Positions 1 to 11,338 of a DNA stretch of 64,000 nt are shown here, piece by piece; within the stretch, counting starts at the first letter, position 1, and every line of letters starts with the position of its first letter. Source of the stretch: Tubulanus polymorphus (lineage: Eukaryota; Nemertea; Palaeonemertea; Tubulaniformes; Tubulanidae); contig NC_134027.1 of assembly GCF_964204645.1 (NCBI RefSeq), positions 21,750,485 to 21,814,484 on the forward strand, in the 5' to 3' direction. Both the position numbers and the translations under genes were made by a program. Below the pieces are notes generated by a model that was not told the DNA's origin, ran no database searches, and worked only from the letters and a program-made list of their open reading frames with translations.

Positions 1-126
1 CCCAATAGGGGACTTCTTTCGGCCGCTTCTGCATGGCCGCCATGAATTTCTCCCATTGTCGCTTTCTGGCCCACTGAGCTAAAGCCGGCTCTCCTAAATT
101 CTTCTTATGAAATTGGCCTCCGCCGG
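1..126 (-). CDS. partial coding exon of an unidentified gene, continues beyond the left edge
   Basis: Read on the minus strand, a clean acceptor (AATATTTCAG) is followed by an open frame that reaches the window edge. The translation starts GGGQFHKKNLGEPALAQW and continues with a basic, Trp- and Met-containing stretch ending KEVPYW. Codon use (many CGG, GCC, CCG) is far more coding-like than the flanking AT-rich DNA. The exon begins with two bases of a split codon (phase 1), the phase in which the signal-peptide exon at 20092-20176 on the same strand ends. The two may therefore belong to one secreted-protein gene separated by a very large intron, but intermediate exons could exist. I do not recognise the family. 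Confidence 0.6.
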
Positions 127-2600
127 CTGAAATATTGATAAAATAAAAATGTATGAACAACATTGATTTGATAGAAAGCAATTAAAATCATTACGTAATT
201 AGATGATTATGATTTAATTAAACATGTAACATTATTATTATTATCATTATCATTACAATTATTATCATTTTCTCATTATTATTATCATTATCAAAAACTT
301 CTATCGATGTCGCATAAAATTTCAGCGGATGCCTCACTGCTGCCACTAGGTCGTCACATTGGTTTGAAATGGACGTAAGAACACTTTCGAGGATGGAACA
401 ATTCGATCGGTAGCGGCGTTCACTTGATGATATCAGTTCGGTACTAAGCGTTCGCCAATTAAATTATTCAGGGTTCATTAAGCACGGAAAGTGATTCCGC
501 ATCAAAAACCTGATCGCAGATTCGGCAATTAGTAAGTCGGCGTATCATAGTACACTACACTCAACCATGGGGGGGGGAGGATGAGTGTTGTTTATTAACC
601 CACATAGCATTTTTACTCGTTTATGACTCTTTTTTTTAAGGGGCCCACACACATTTACGCCGCGCCAATTTCGTACGTACTTAGCACAGAATATCGGGCC
701 AAGTACACGAGCCGAAAAAAGCCAACAGAAAAGGGAGCTGTGGCAAGCGTGTATATGCACAATAAAACCATATCTACACTCTTAGCACAAATGGTTCTTC
801 AGAAGAACCTTAAGGGGTTCTTCGGCTTGCTTCTGCATGTATGAACCACAAGTGATTCTTTATCATCCTTGTCAAACCTGTTTAAATAGGGGGGGGGGGG
901 AAATTGATAGTCATGTAATAAATCGACAATTTTCTATTCTGAAATCGAAATCGTCAAGTTTCTTAATAATTACGCATGGGCGTTGACGATGAATGCAGCA
1001 CAAAATGCACAGAGTTGCCCGCACATGGCGTTGACTTTGCGAAAAAGATCAAACATGTTAGATATTTGGCGAACGACAAAATGCGCTGGAAACATCACCG
1101 GCACACGAGCCGAATACTGCGCTGCGCACTTTGCGTCCGCGTCTAAAAAGAACACAGATACGCACGCAGATGTATTCACTTTATTTGGTGCTTACTTCCA
1201 ATATGCTTGACAAACGCGAATTGCGCAGACATTAACTACATTTATAGTTGTAACGTCAAATTTGTATTTCAAACTGCCATTCGGAAGGCAAGAGAGGTAG
1301 GTTGGAAATTTATTTAGAATATATACACGAAAACGATGATAGCATGTAAATGCCATCTTGAAATCACTTTTGATATCGCGGTAACTGAAGCTTACAAAGT
1401 GCCTAATCACGCGTGAACGCAACTGGCTCTGTGTACTCTTGAAAATTTGGCACCACGCTTTGTGTCTAATTTCATGTGAATGCCGCTTATGGCCCTATAG
1501 ATTGTGGTACTGTCAACCCTATTGTTATTTCCTGATTCTTATCATCGCTATCGTGTTATGCGGGTACAGTGCAATCGATTTACACGCGCGTAATTATATG
1601 TTAATATTATCAGCATCATAGGTGTTCCAGTCACAGAAATCGGACCTAAATGATTTACTTCGCTTTGTTTGAACATTGTTTAGCATCGAATGAGTGGTTT
1701 GCGTGTGAATGCGCTTTCTAGGCACAGGCCAATTTGACTCGGGCGTGGCCGGATCCGGGCCAAATTGACCTACACAGAAAAATCTTCTGAAACTTTGTCA
1801 ATTTTGAACTTCACCAGGAGCTCGCAGAAACTCGGTACTACACATTAGAAAAGGTTTCAAATGTTTTTCAGCTCGCCGTTACTGTTATCTTTGCTCAGTT
1901 GTTATATAGAATTATTTGGTTTGTACGCTACTTGCTTTACGCAAAATTATACCCCTTGCGAGCGAATCTGAACATAATCGCCCAGTGGTTACAAATATGC
2001 CCCCAAATCCCCCCCCCCCCCCCCGATCGCGCTGAAAACATACGTTGCACAATGATTACATCGATGAACATAAATGGCAGTTCCAACAGTTCGGGATATG
2101 AAGGCGGCTTACAGTGTGGAATAACGTACGTACGCTAATGAATTATTCAATATATTCTGTACTCAATAATTGACCAATTTGTCAATTGCGAAAAAATATT
2201 ACCAAACACAGACAGTAAATATAGCTGTTCAAATAGTGCATCGCTCAAAGCTTTATTAATGCAACAGTTTTGATTTTCTAGGGCAAGGCCATGCTCTAAC
2301 TATCAGCGATTCGAACCCGGAATTGAGAGTCTCCGCGGTACGGAACCCTGCCATGCTAGCCTGAGAGGTGTACCAAGTATCGTCAATTCAGGGAGGAATT
2401 GTGTGAGCGAGAATTACTTTGTGGATGGGTCAAAATGGCTGCCAGTCAGCCATCTTCGAAGATTTTTTCAAAATCTTAACATATATATAGTTTATTTTCA
2501 AGAGAAATTATAACAGATGGTCATGCATAACATTTCATAAAAATATGAATAAAGAGTCGACAAGATGTTATAATATCTAGTGAAGGATAGCCCAATAAAA
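127..2600. other. non-coding AT-rich stretch with simple repeats and MITE fragments
   Basis: I see no supportable gene. It holds an ATT/ATC microsatellite (about 228-290), G runs near 566-576 and 889-900, a C run near 2010-2024, and a degenerate piece of the GCCGCGATCAC MITE family (about 1690-1790). At 2280-2370 a minus-strand B-box-like GATTCGAACCC suggests a worn tRNA-derived SINE. The stretch near 2430-2455 matches part of the Helitron-like element at 12378-12400. Confidence 0.5.
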
Positions 2601-2724
2601 AGCAAGAATGCTTGTTTGGAGCATTGGGCCACCTTAAAACACACACAAACACACATCATTCAAGCAAGAATGCTTGTTTGGAGCATTGGGCCACCTTAAA
2701 ACACACACAAACACACATTATTCA
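2601..2724. repeat. 62-bp direct tandem duplication
   Basis: A 62-bp unit beginning AGCAAGAATGCTTGTTTGGA and ending in an (AC)-rich tract occurs twice head to tail (2601-2662 and 2663-2724) with almost no differences. This indicates a recent local duplication. No coding content is apparent. Confidence 0.9.
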
Positions 2725-4018
2725 TTCCCCTCGCATACAGATTCAAACAACAAATAACACAGATCAATGAAAAGGGGGATAGGTGTCATATGTAATAATT
2801 ACAAGCGGATTACAATCAACAAATAAACTAGTTTTATGATTGATAGTTTTCTATGGTCAATTTTTTTAATCTAGATTTCATTGAATCGATCGTAGTTGAG
2901 AGTTTGATGTGTTGGTTTAGATTTTGCCATTTTATTGGAATTAGGCGCAGAAAGTTATTGCCGAAAGTACTCGTTTTATGTTGATCCATACGTGGTTCAT
3001 TTAATCACAGGTGCATGACTATATACAGTATCAAATAGATGGGTCATCAAAATACGAGCAAAAGCCTAAGAGGAGTTGTGTACGCATAAATAACTACACA
3101 CTGTCTACAGTAAACCCCTCTTCTTCATTGGGGGTATAAAAAGGTTTACATCAAAGGTTTACATCAACAAATTCAACGTTTTATTTTTCCAAAATACTTA
3201 GTATAGTATTTCGGGCAACATTCATTCATTTGAAGACGCAATGAAAAAAAAACGACAATAGTCCAGGGTTCATAGTCTTTTTCCAGTCTTTGATTTTCCA
3301 TACCTCTCCTAGAGCCAAAGACAATCCTAATTTCCATAGCTTAGACTCATGATAGCCTCATCAAAAGTTTATGGAAACAAATACAAAGTCTTACGGTACT
3401 AAAACTACAAGAACCAATCATCCAGACATTAAATCTTCCAAATTTTTAATAGCATAACTTTAAATTCCATAACTTTTCCAAGCCTTTTAAAAATGAAATA
3501 TAACTTTACCAAGGCCAGCATGAGCACTGAACACCTATATATTGGTTATGGTCTATAAAAATAAAATTCCCGTAAAAAAAAAACAGCTCATCCAAAAAAC
3601 AGTCTACGAAACTGTTTCACTGCACCTTTTACCGGTTAGCTATCATTGTGAGAAACAGTTTAGTTGTTTCTAGGCGACCGCGCAAAAACAGGAAACAGTG
3701 AAAATTATTCTGTTTCACACGTTCTATATACTTCCCTCTCTGTCTCTCCGCTACTATTCATTGTTAAACGTATGAAATCATGGCTGCTGTAGCAGCAAGG
3801 CTTTCGATCCCCCAAAAAGTACACAAAAACAAGCTTAATTTTGGTGTAATCTCCTATATTTTTTACATCAGCTCAATATATTTCAAAGCAATTATCAGCA
3901 TTGATAGAATATATTAACACTTTATATTCCACTTTGATAGGGGCAGCAGATATCTTATATGGCTGGCTGATTTTCAGAGGGGTGGCCGCCCCTTTAAAAC
4001 CTGTTGTGGAGAACACTG
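2725..4018. other. non-coding stretch, nothing recognisable
   Basis: AT-rich sequence with short direct repeats, including a duplicated AAAGGTTTACATCAA near 3140-3170. Around 3600-3720 several GAAACAGT/ACTGTTTC motifs in opposing orientations form imperfect inverted repeats. No open frame with plausible splice sites was seen. Confidence 0.4.
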
Positions 4019-4121
4019 TAGGGTGAGATCGAAACGTTGTGTCTTTTATATATTTTAGATTTAATAAATAAATTCTGGTTTTTAATTCTTTTAATCTGTA
4101 AATAGTGGGATTTTATCTTAT
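4019..4121. mobile_element. half copy of a hairpin MITE (TAAGATAAAA family)
   Basis: The sequence from GGGTGAGATCGAAACG to the terminus GTGGGATTTTATCTTA matches the right half of the complete element at 45841-46050 and the inverse of the copy at 41321-41460. Only one arm is present here. Confidence 0.7.
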
Positions 4122-4271
4122 TACTGTGGAGATAATCAGACCTGTATGCTGTGAGAGTAAATAGATCAGTATTGGTTTACATTGAATTGTTGTGAATGTC
4201 TATTGTAACATTATCAGTGAATAAAATCTTTTGTCATCTTATCTTAATCACGATCAATTTCAGTATTAAAG

Positions 4272-4504
4272 ATGGCCGCCATGCAACTCGTGCCATCAGA
4301 GACAACGACGACAAATTGTTCGATAAATCAATTATCGTCGTCGAGTAACAGTTGTCGGAAATATCTAATTACAGTTTACAGGGAGAATAGAACGCAGCGC
4401 TGTATCTGGAGAATGGAAACCGGCAGGGCGTCTTTGAGTCCAGACATGAATCAGCTCGATCCATTAAATTCCCCTTTAATCCATTACGACAGATTAACAT
4501 CCGA
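4272..4504 (+). CDS. candidate first coding exon of an unknown gene
   Basis: An ATG in a good initiation context (GATGGCCGCCATG) opens a frame of 77 codons that ends at a consensus donor (CCGA|GTAAGT, 4505-4506). The product starts MAAMQLVPSETTTTNCSINQ and continues with a Ser-rich stretch and a basic segment (VYRENRTQRCIWRM). Codon use is coding-like. A second coding-like frame without its own start lies just downstream (about 4521-4702), in another frame and ending HMENSKKQ, so a frameshifted old gene is the alternative. No partner exons were identified and I do not recognise the protein. Confidence 0.3.
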
Positions 4505-4704
4505 GTAAGTTCGCTTAGATAATCCCTGATTAATGAACAACATATCGCGGGTGAGACGAGAAAGGCTGTCTGGATGATGGCGACAGTCGCGATCAACAGT
4601 AATGCGCTCGAAAGATCCCGTTCCGACTCGCAACACGGTACGGCTCTTGAATGCGTCCCCTCTGAGAAATTCCAGCACATGGAGAATTCGAAGAAGCAAT
4701 AACG

Positions 4705-5548
4705 GGTTTTCTGCCTTGCTGGCTTAGATAAAATAAAAGTTTCACTGAAATCAGTGTAATCAGTTATCAATCAGATGATTTTACCAAAACTAGTGGTAAC
4801 TTTAAGAGTACTATGTATTTTCAATAGCAAATGTCGAGAGAAAAAAGAAAAATGTGTCATGAAAATAATAATAATAATCGGAATAACAAAAGGGTTTTCT
4901 GTTGAATGACCAGAAAACCATAATTACCCCTTTTCTGGGGTAAATTCTTTTTGGGATTAGTTCTTAAGATTACTTCTTCAGTTTGATTACAGATCAAAAT
5001 TTCAGGAATAGGCCTATATTAATCATAATAATGAATACATAAATCATATCTTTTTTCATGCGGAATCGACTAAATTTCCTAGTTATCAACCTTGTTTCAA
5101 ATGTGGTAGCACCGTCGAATAATGAAATTAGTATTTCTACTGAGTGTTTATAAGTATACTATGTATTCATCCCTAAGTACTTTCGCTCGTTGATTTAGAG
5201 AAGTATATTTTCGTATCATTTTAAAATTTCCGTTGTCCCTCCAGGGTTGAGTGGGTTTGAACGTAAATAGAATGGATAATCAAATCAAATAATAACCAGA
5301 GGATAAATCACCTATAAAAATGGTACCTTCGTGTACCTCAAATGTATATATGTTCTCTTTACGGGAAAAGTTTGCGCTGTAATTGACACACTAATCTATT
5401 CACCTCACATCACACAAAAACGTTCACATGGGGGCTCATTAATTCAGGCCGGATTCAACGTTTAGGAATAGTGATTACAAACTCTCTACTGGCTCTCTAA
5501 TGGGTTTACAGACTATGCGATCCCAGAATAAAGCGTAGGACACACCAA
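4705..5548. other. non-coding stretch
   Basis: AT-rich with a short AAT microsatellite near 4864-4878. No supported coding exon, RNA gene or element boundary was seen. Confidence 0.4.
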
Positions 5549-5700
5549 AGCCGCGATCACAAGCATTTTTGGCCCGGAACAACACTGTTCACACGAGTGA
5601 CATGCCTGTTTGGCCCAACCAAGAGCGTCGTACCCGGTCTGAGCCAAATTTCATTAGCACGTGAATTGCAACTGGTTCCAAATCTACCCCAAATACAAGG
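5549..5700. mobile_element. MITE fragment, GCCGCGATCAC family
   Basis: The terminal sequence AGCCGCGATCACAAGCATTT at 5549 is followed by the family's GGCCC..GCCAAATT internal motifs and then degenerates. It matches the left half of the full-length copy at 17693-17996. Confidence 0.75.
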
Positions 5701-6570
5701 GGTAAAAATCCTCTGCGCACTTGAGTTCCTCGAGTGTCCTAGTGTAGAACCCTGACATAGTAGTTAGTGCCTAATGCGCTATATATGGGACGGGAAATTA
5801 AGGCCCTGCCCGTCGCACAAGAGTGCTGCATTGAGTTCGACTCATGTGCAGGTGATTTTTCTGGTGTATTTTGCTATTCCCTTAATATCTAACATGTTTG
5901 ATATTTTTTCACCCAGCGCAATGTACGCTCCGGTGTGCAGGCAACTCAACGCACTTTACACCGCTTTAGTCGCTGATGCGCGCGCGCGTTATTACTCGAA
6001 GACTGATGAAAGAGGCTAGCATATCAATTTCAGTACGGAAAATTGTTTATTACGTGACTCCTAATTTCTGCATTAAATCTAGAATTACTAGATTATCATT
6101 ACTACTCCCTTGATCTGGGAATTTTTTAGGCAATAGGAACAGAAGAATTCCTTTATATCCAAATAAATGAAGGACGATGAAAAGTTGCTTGTATATGCTG
6201 CACATAGTAGATATGCATCTCATAAACTGTACACACACTTGCCACAGCTCCTTTTGCTGAGCGCATTTATTTTCGGCTCTTGTACAGGGGGCCTATATTC
6301 TGCACTAAATGCGTATAAACTTTGCGCAACAGCGCAAAATGCTTACACAATATTCCCTTATGCGCGGGTGGCATGTTCGAGAAAACATAACTGGTTTCTT
6401 ACCTGCTTTGTTGTCACCAGCCTCCTTTTCTAGCCTGTTATCTGAAAAAAAATTGAAATGATCATCAACAATTTATGCTCTGAGAAGTTCGTTCAAATCC
6501 AGGCGTGGCGGAGAATCTAGTCCGAATGTTCTCTCCTATGGCCTCTCAGTAGAAACCTCAAACCTGTTAA

Positions 6571-6847
6571 CCCTTTGATTCACTCCTTCATTTATACACC
6601 GCTCTGCAGTGTTTTAAATCGGTGATGCACTAGTACACCGCATCCCGGTGTATTGATTAATTAGTTTTTATCACTATGGCAGCACCTGTCAAACAAATCG
6701 AAATATTGGTAACTAGCGATACACCGCACCATAGTGTAGACGCATTATGACGGAATGCCCATTATAGGACACACTTGGGTAGAATTTTTCCGTATTTTCA
6801 AATTATCTCCAGCACTTTCTGGAATCATTTTGTCAGCACGGAAAGGG
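6571..6847. mobile_element. piggyBac-like MITE, degenerate copy
   Basis: It begins TTAA|CCCTTTGATTCACTC and ends CGGAAAGGG|TTAG. The inner part (TACACCGC..GGTGTA, CACCATAGTGTAGACGC, CAGCACCTGTCAAAC) matches the better copies at 13554-13825 and 26594-26881, in reverse orientation. A TTAA target site with CCCTTT termini is typical of the piggyBac superfamily. No transposase is encoded. Confidence 0.8.
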
Positions 6848-7345
6848 TTAGTAATGGCCTGAATGACGTTGGGGAGACAGTATAGACAACTAAATGTGGC
6901 ATGAACTATGACCATAACAGGCATTTCATTTCATAGCTATATTCCATCAACATTAATGATCTCTAAGTAAACAAAATCTAAGCACTTTTCCCATGATATT
7001 ACGTACACTTCAGCAAATCTAGTTTGCCATCATGGTTTGACAGCACCGTTTTGGCATGTCACCGCCAACTAAATCAGGCCGGCATAATATTGAAGATGTT
7101 TTTCTGAATTACGTGAGCGTATTGTGGGTAAACAATGACTGATCAATAAAAACGGTTTATGAAGAATTATGAATTATTCATAATCTGAATGCAAGATCTT
7201 CACTAGCAACTAGTTGTCTCCAGTCGCTTTGTCGATGTACGCTAAGCTTTACCGAATGAACTGATGCATACTATAAGCAAATCAACTGATTGTTGATAAA
7301 ATATTGGATTGAAATGTTGCACTGAAGGTATATGTGACATTGAAG
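6848..7345. other. non-coding stretch
   Basis: AT-rich sequence with no convincing gene or repeat boundary seen. Confidence 0.35.
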
Positions 7346-7604
7346 TTGCAATCACATGAATTTTGGCCGTGTCCAATTAGGCCCGGAACAACAGTTCACA
7401 AGGGTGCCAAATGGGCCTGTGCCAAATTTGGCCTGACCAAATACATTGTACCAGGCCCGAGCCAAATTCTAGCACAGCAACTGGTGCCCACTTCGCTTTG
7501 TTTAGCATTGTTTATCAACAAGTGGTTTAGTATGTGAACACGCTCTCTAGTTAAGCACGGGCCAAATTTGACTCGGGCCTGATCGTCTCTGTGCGATCGC
7601 AGCT
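7346..7604. mobile_element. MITE, GCCGCGATCAC family, nearly full length
   Basis: The TIR-like GCAATCACATG at the left and GTGCGATCGCAGCT at the right enclose the family's internal motifs (GGGCCTGTGCC, CTTCGCTTTGTTTAGCATTG, GCTCTCTAGTTAAGCACGGG). It is diverged relative to 17693-17996 but collinear with it. Non-coding. Confidence 0.85.
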
Positions 7605-8210
7605 ATATGGTAGAATATGTAGTAGCTTTATCCGGTAAATAAGAAAAGTAAAAACCCTCATTATATCGTACATGCAAATCATAATATGAAAGAACTTGAG
7701 GCGATAATACAGAAGGCATCCCTGGTAAGCAGTGAAGGCATAATCTGACAATTTTGACAGAGTAGTAGACGGCGACGAAGCGAGCCCTGGTAAGTAAGAG
7801 AGAAATGATCAATCTAGAGGATTAAAATAACATCTTCTTGCAGATCCGGCGATGATTGATGAAAAGATTATGATCCAATAAAGCAGGGTATGATTCGATA
7901 ATCAGATCTCGCAACGTTCAAAATATAGCATAAGCCCGATAGGCTATACGGCGAAGCATGGCATATATCTTAATCACTGTATGATGGGAATCTATCTAGG
8001 GTATGGATTGAATGCATTCATTAACCTAGACTCACTGGTCAGTTTCCTCAATTGCCATCATTACGTAATAATCAATAAAATCAAACGATAATAAGCCTAT
8101 TTATCTGAATGCAATATGTAATAGTCAATTGGTCCCCATAGAGACTCAGGGGATTTAGTGACTCGGATACTCTACAAGAGAACCCTCCTCCCAACGATGG
8201 GATATCTCCA
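7605..8210. other. non-coding stretch
   Basis: No supportable gene. It contains short ATTACGTAATAATC-type motifs and an isolated acceptor-like CTTCTTGCAG near 7835 with no coherent frame after it. Confidence 0.35.
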
Positions 8211-8290
8211 CTAACTAGGGGCCTAGAGACACCATGTCTCTACTATCGGACATGCATGCCCAACAATTTCAATATCCCCTAAAGACCAAA
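8211..8290. mobile_element. 5'-end fragment of the Helitron-like family
   Basis: CTAACTAGGGGCCTAGAGACACCATG followed by CCCAACAATTTCAATATCCCC parallels the left end of the element at 11338 (ACTAGGGGTCCAGGGACACC and CTCAACAATCTAACAATTTC). It is a truncated relic. Confidence 0.55.
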
Positions 8291-8828
8291 GACTGATACC
8301 CCAACGTGAAACAGAAACAATTTTCTGGTTTATTTTTCTTGCTCCGAAACAAAGAAACACAGTTTACCGGAACTCCATTCCACGAAACCAACATGTTAGT
8401 TTCAGCAAACAAGAAAATACAAAATTTATACTACAGACACACAAATGACTCCCTTTTGGAAACCCGGCTAGTTGTTTTCCTTCGTACTTGCATCGCACAA
8501 AAGAAAACTCTCCTCCCAATTACTCTGATTTCCGTGCAAATTTTCCCACATTGGAACGAACAGTCATAATTTGAAGATTCTAAAATTCTAGTAATATCTG
8601 TGTCAACAGTTATGCTTTTATGACACTTATAAATACACGAAGCAAATTTATAAGGCATTGCGGACACTTGGAAGGCACTAGACCAGCAGCAACGAGCGTG
8701 ACTTGTTAGGCATTCCCGCGCACTCGACGCATTTCTTCCCAGTTAATTCTTTTTATTTGTAGCAAACCGTCCAATTTCGTTCGGCGAAGTGTTCGCATGA
8801 AGGCTCGGCGGCAAATGAAAAAGCCGAA

Positions 8829-8912
<84 letters not shown>
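8829..8912. repeat. (AT)n microsatellite
   Basis: About 80 bp of alternating AT with two CATA interruptions near the left end. The repeating Tyr-Ile frames through it on the minus strand are artefacts of the repeat. Confidence 0.97.
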
Positions 8913-8915
<3 letters not shown>

Positions 8916-8935
8916 CTGGCGAGCGATATTTGAAT

Positions 8936-9292
8936 GTACCCCAGGGTAGTCAATGCCATGGTAACAACAGGAAACAAATCCTTCAGACGTACCGAAATCG
9001 ACGTTTCTCGTCATTTCATAATACTCGAAACGGAAATCGACCTTTTACTAGAATTGGAGTTCGACTTAATTCTCTTCCGTTGACGAAATTCCGAACGATA
9101 CCCGTTAACGTCGATGACAAACGCCAAGCCGGATACGTTCGCTGCAGTTGGAAAACACTTGCAAACGCGAAATCGTTTTCATCGTATTTATGTTTCAGTT
9201 GTATGGCACTCGAAAACGAAACAAGAGGTCAGTTGAACTTAAGACTTTCGACGATGGGGAAATCAGAAGTTCAAGACGGTAAAAAAAGATGA
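8936..9292 (+). other. open, coding-like patch of uncertain nature
   Basis: Next to the (AT)n tract is a CG-containing stretch with a long open frame on the plus strand (segments such as TRIGVRLNSLPLTKFRTIPV and YVRCSWKTLANAKSF) ending at TGA 9290-9292. Codon composition resembles the real exons of this window, but there is no convincing start, splice site or family. The minus strand is also partly open here. It could be a diverged exon, a decayed gene or chance. Confidence 0.2.
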
Positions 9293-9329
9293 AAATACTC
9301 CGTGGCAATTGGCAGTCTATCACTGCACC

Positions 9330-9540
9330 CACTTGTTTTTGGCCAGTGCCAAATTAGGCCTGGAACAACTGTTCATACAAATACAGGTGCCAAATAGACT
9401 TGTGCCGTTTGGCCCACGCTTAATTTGGCCCGACCAAAAATGTCGAGGCCCGAGCACTGGACCAAATGATAATGCTTGAATTGACACTGGTTCCGGAAAT
9501 GACTCGAAATCGCTTTGTTTGATGCTTAATTTCAAGAGCA
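9330..9540. mobile_element. MITE fragment, GCCGCGATCAC family
   Basis: Contains TTTTTGGCCAGTGCCAAATT, AACAACTGTTCATAC, AGGTGCCAAATAG, GGCCCGACCAAAAATGTCG and CGCTTTGTTTGATG in the same order as the 17693-17996 copy. Both termini are eroded. Confidence 0.75.
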
Positions 9541-10234
9541 ATCGAGCTGAGCTCAGATGTGATGCGGCAGAACTGAGCGAAGGAATTAGGCCTATAGCCG
9601 ATCAAGGACTGCATTAGTATCTAGCTAGTCAAAAACTTTCAAATTCGAGCCTTTAATCTTGAAATTTCTAACTTTGAATTTGAATTGCACTATTCAAATT
9701 TCGAGTATTTTTAAAGGAAGATCCACCAGTGTTTATGTCGATATAAGCTGGGCTTCGATCGCAGTACCTCTCAGGCGTCGTGTCGCATGTTGACATTAAG
9801 TAAGCATTAATCCATCAAAACCTGGCACCAGCCTGCACAATTTTAACAAAAACATTTCATTGATCATAAAAATCTTTACATGTTAACAGAGGTCCCCTTT
9901 GTGACATGGTAGCATCATGCGATCGTTCAATCCTAGCAGACGCAGCTAGAAAAAACACAGAATCGTTTTCATTCGAATTAAATTTTCTGATCAGAACATT
10001 AAGTTTTCGATCGAAGCGTTTTTGTTCCAAACAACAAAATTCTGATGGAACTAAATGGTCTTTTGTTATAATGATTAATCTTTATTCGAACAAAATAATC
10101 TTCGCACTCGAACACAAAGGTTTAATCTGAACCTGGGTTTTCTTCGTATCCAATATCCATATCACGCCTTTTAGTTTGAAGCCCATCTTCCATGTTTCTG
10201 ACCATGTACGGAACACAGCTTGTTTAGGTCATTT
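9541..10234. other. non-coding stretch
   Basis: AT-rich, with TTCAAATTCGAG-type imperfect inverted repeats around 9635-9705. No supported gene. Confidence 0.35.
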
Positions 10235-10706
10235 TGGAAATTTACTCGGTCTGGTAATTTACCCGGTTACTGTGTATATCATTAATAACGACAGTGAAGA
10301 GAAGAGGACTTCGGATACTACCTTGCGTAACTCCCATAGTGAGACCAACTAATTCCAAAATGAGGCGTTCCGTTGATTTGGGCCACCTGTTTTCGTTTCG
10401 GAGATAACTGCTGAGCCATTTGATCGACCCATCATTGATACTGTTTCCCAATAGCTTGTTTAGTAATGGCTGATGTTGTACCTTATCAAATATTTGTGTC
10501 GAATTCCATAAAGACTAATTAAGGCCTAACAGTCGATTTTCCAGAGTCAAATAAGACCATCTGGTCCAGTCGTCGATGGTTTCAAGTAGGTATAATTGAC
10601 TGTTTGTCGACCTTCCTTTTATAAAACCGTGTTGACCGTTGAACAGGATTTTAAGACTGTGCAGAAAACCCGCTATGGCTGCTTTGCAGCTATATTTTCT
10701 CACTTT
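10235..10706 (-). pseudogene. LINE (non-LTR) reverse transcriptase relic
   Basis: On the minus strand, two short frames in the correct order match non-LTR reverse transcriptase motifs. One has QHGFIKGRSTNSQLYLLE (from about 10640 downward). The next has WLSSYLRNENRW followed by GVTQGSIRSPLLF and VINDI, which correspond to the RT core GxPQGSxLGPLLF..INDI. The frames are separated by a shift and a stop, and neither the catalytic YxDD region nor an endonuclease is visible. This is a 5'- and 3'-truncated dead copy. Confidence 0.85.
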
Positions 10707-11250
10707 TTTTTAAATTGTCTATCTTCCTTCCGATTTTATTGTTTGGCTTTTCCGTGAGGATTTTCATGAAACTATGCATTGCAATTAGTAGGTTGTATGT
10801 GACGATATACATGAGCTTTAATACGTATTAATTGATACAGCAGGCTACAATTGTGTTTTTTTTCGAGTACACAGATAGAGATCTGAAACGAATACGTGTT
10901 TCGTATAGATGATGTTTTTTCCTTTGTATCATTGAAAATAGAATCGGATGTGATGTTTTTTGTCAAATGAAATAAAATCCCATTGGATATATATGATTGT
11001 TCTTTCGCTTAATAAAATTCTATTGAATTAGCAGTGCAAGCTCTTGCCTAATTAGCATATCGAGGTCATCCATGCCTGACGACGATTTGGGATTAAGTTA
11101 TAGCCCATGACACTTGCATAATCATCAAAGATCAACTATATGTAGCAAAAAAAAACCGACTCATCCCAAAAACCGAAGCAACTAAAGATTTCACAGCAAT
11201 CGAACTCAACTCGAAATACAATTTTTTCGTCATGGTATAAAACCTGAAAG
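10707..11250. other. non-coding stretch
   Basis: No supported gene. It may include remaining flanks of the LINE relic. Confidence 0.35.
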
Positions 11251-11276
11251 TAATAATAATAATAATAATAATAATG

Positions 11277-11337
<61 letters not shown>
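11251..11337. repeat. (TAA)n microsatellite, left part
   Basis: Nearly pure TAA repeats with one GAT interruption. The tract resumes at 12597-12620 on the far side of the Helitron-like element, so the element sits within the microsatellite. Confidence 0.97.

Positions 11338-11338
<1 letters not shown>

Noticed and set aside
8706-9014. Minus-strand ORF with a long Tyr-Ile run
   Set aside because: It is a translation of the (AT)n microsatellite.
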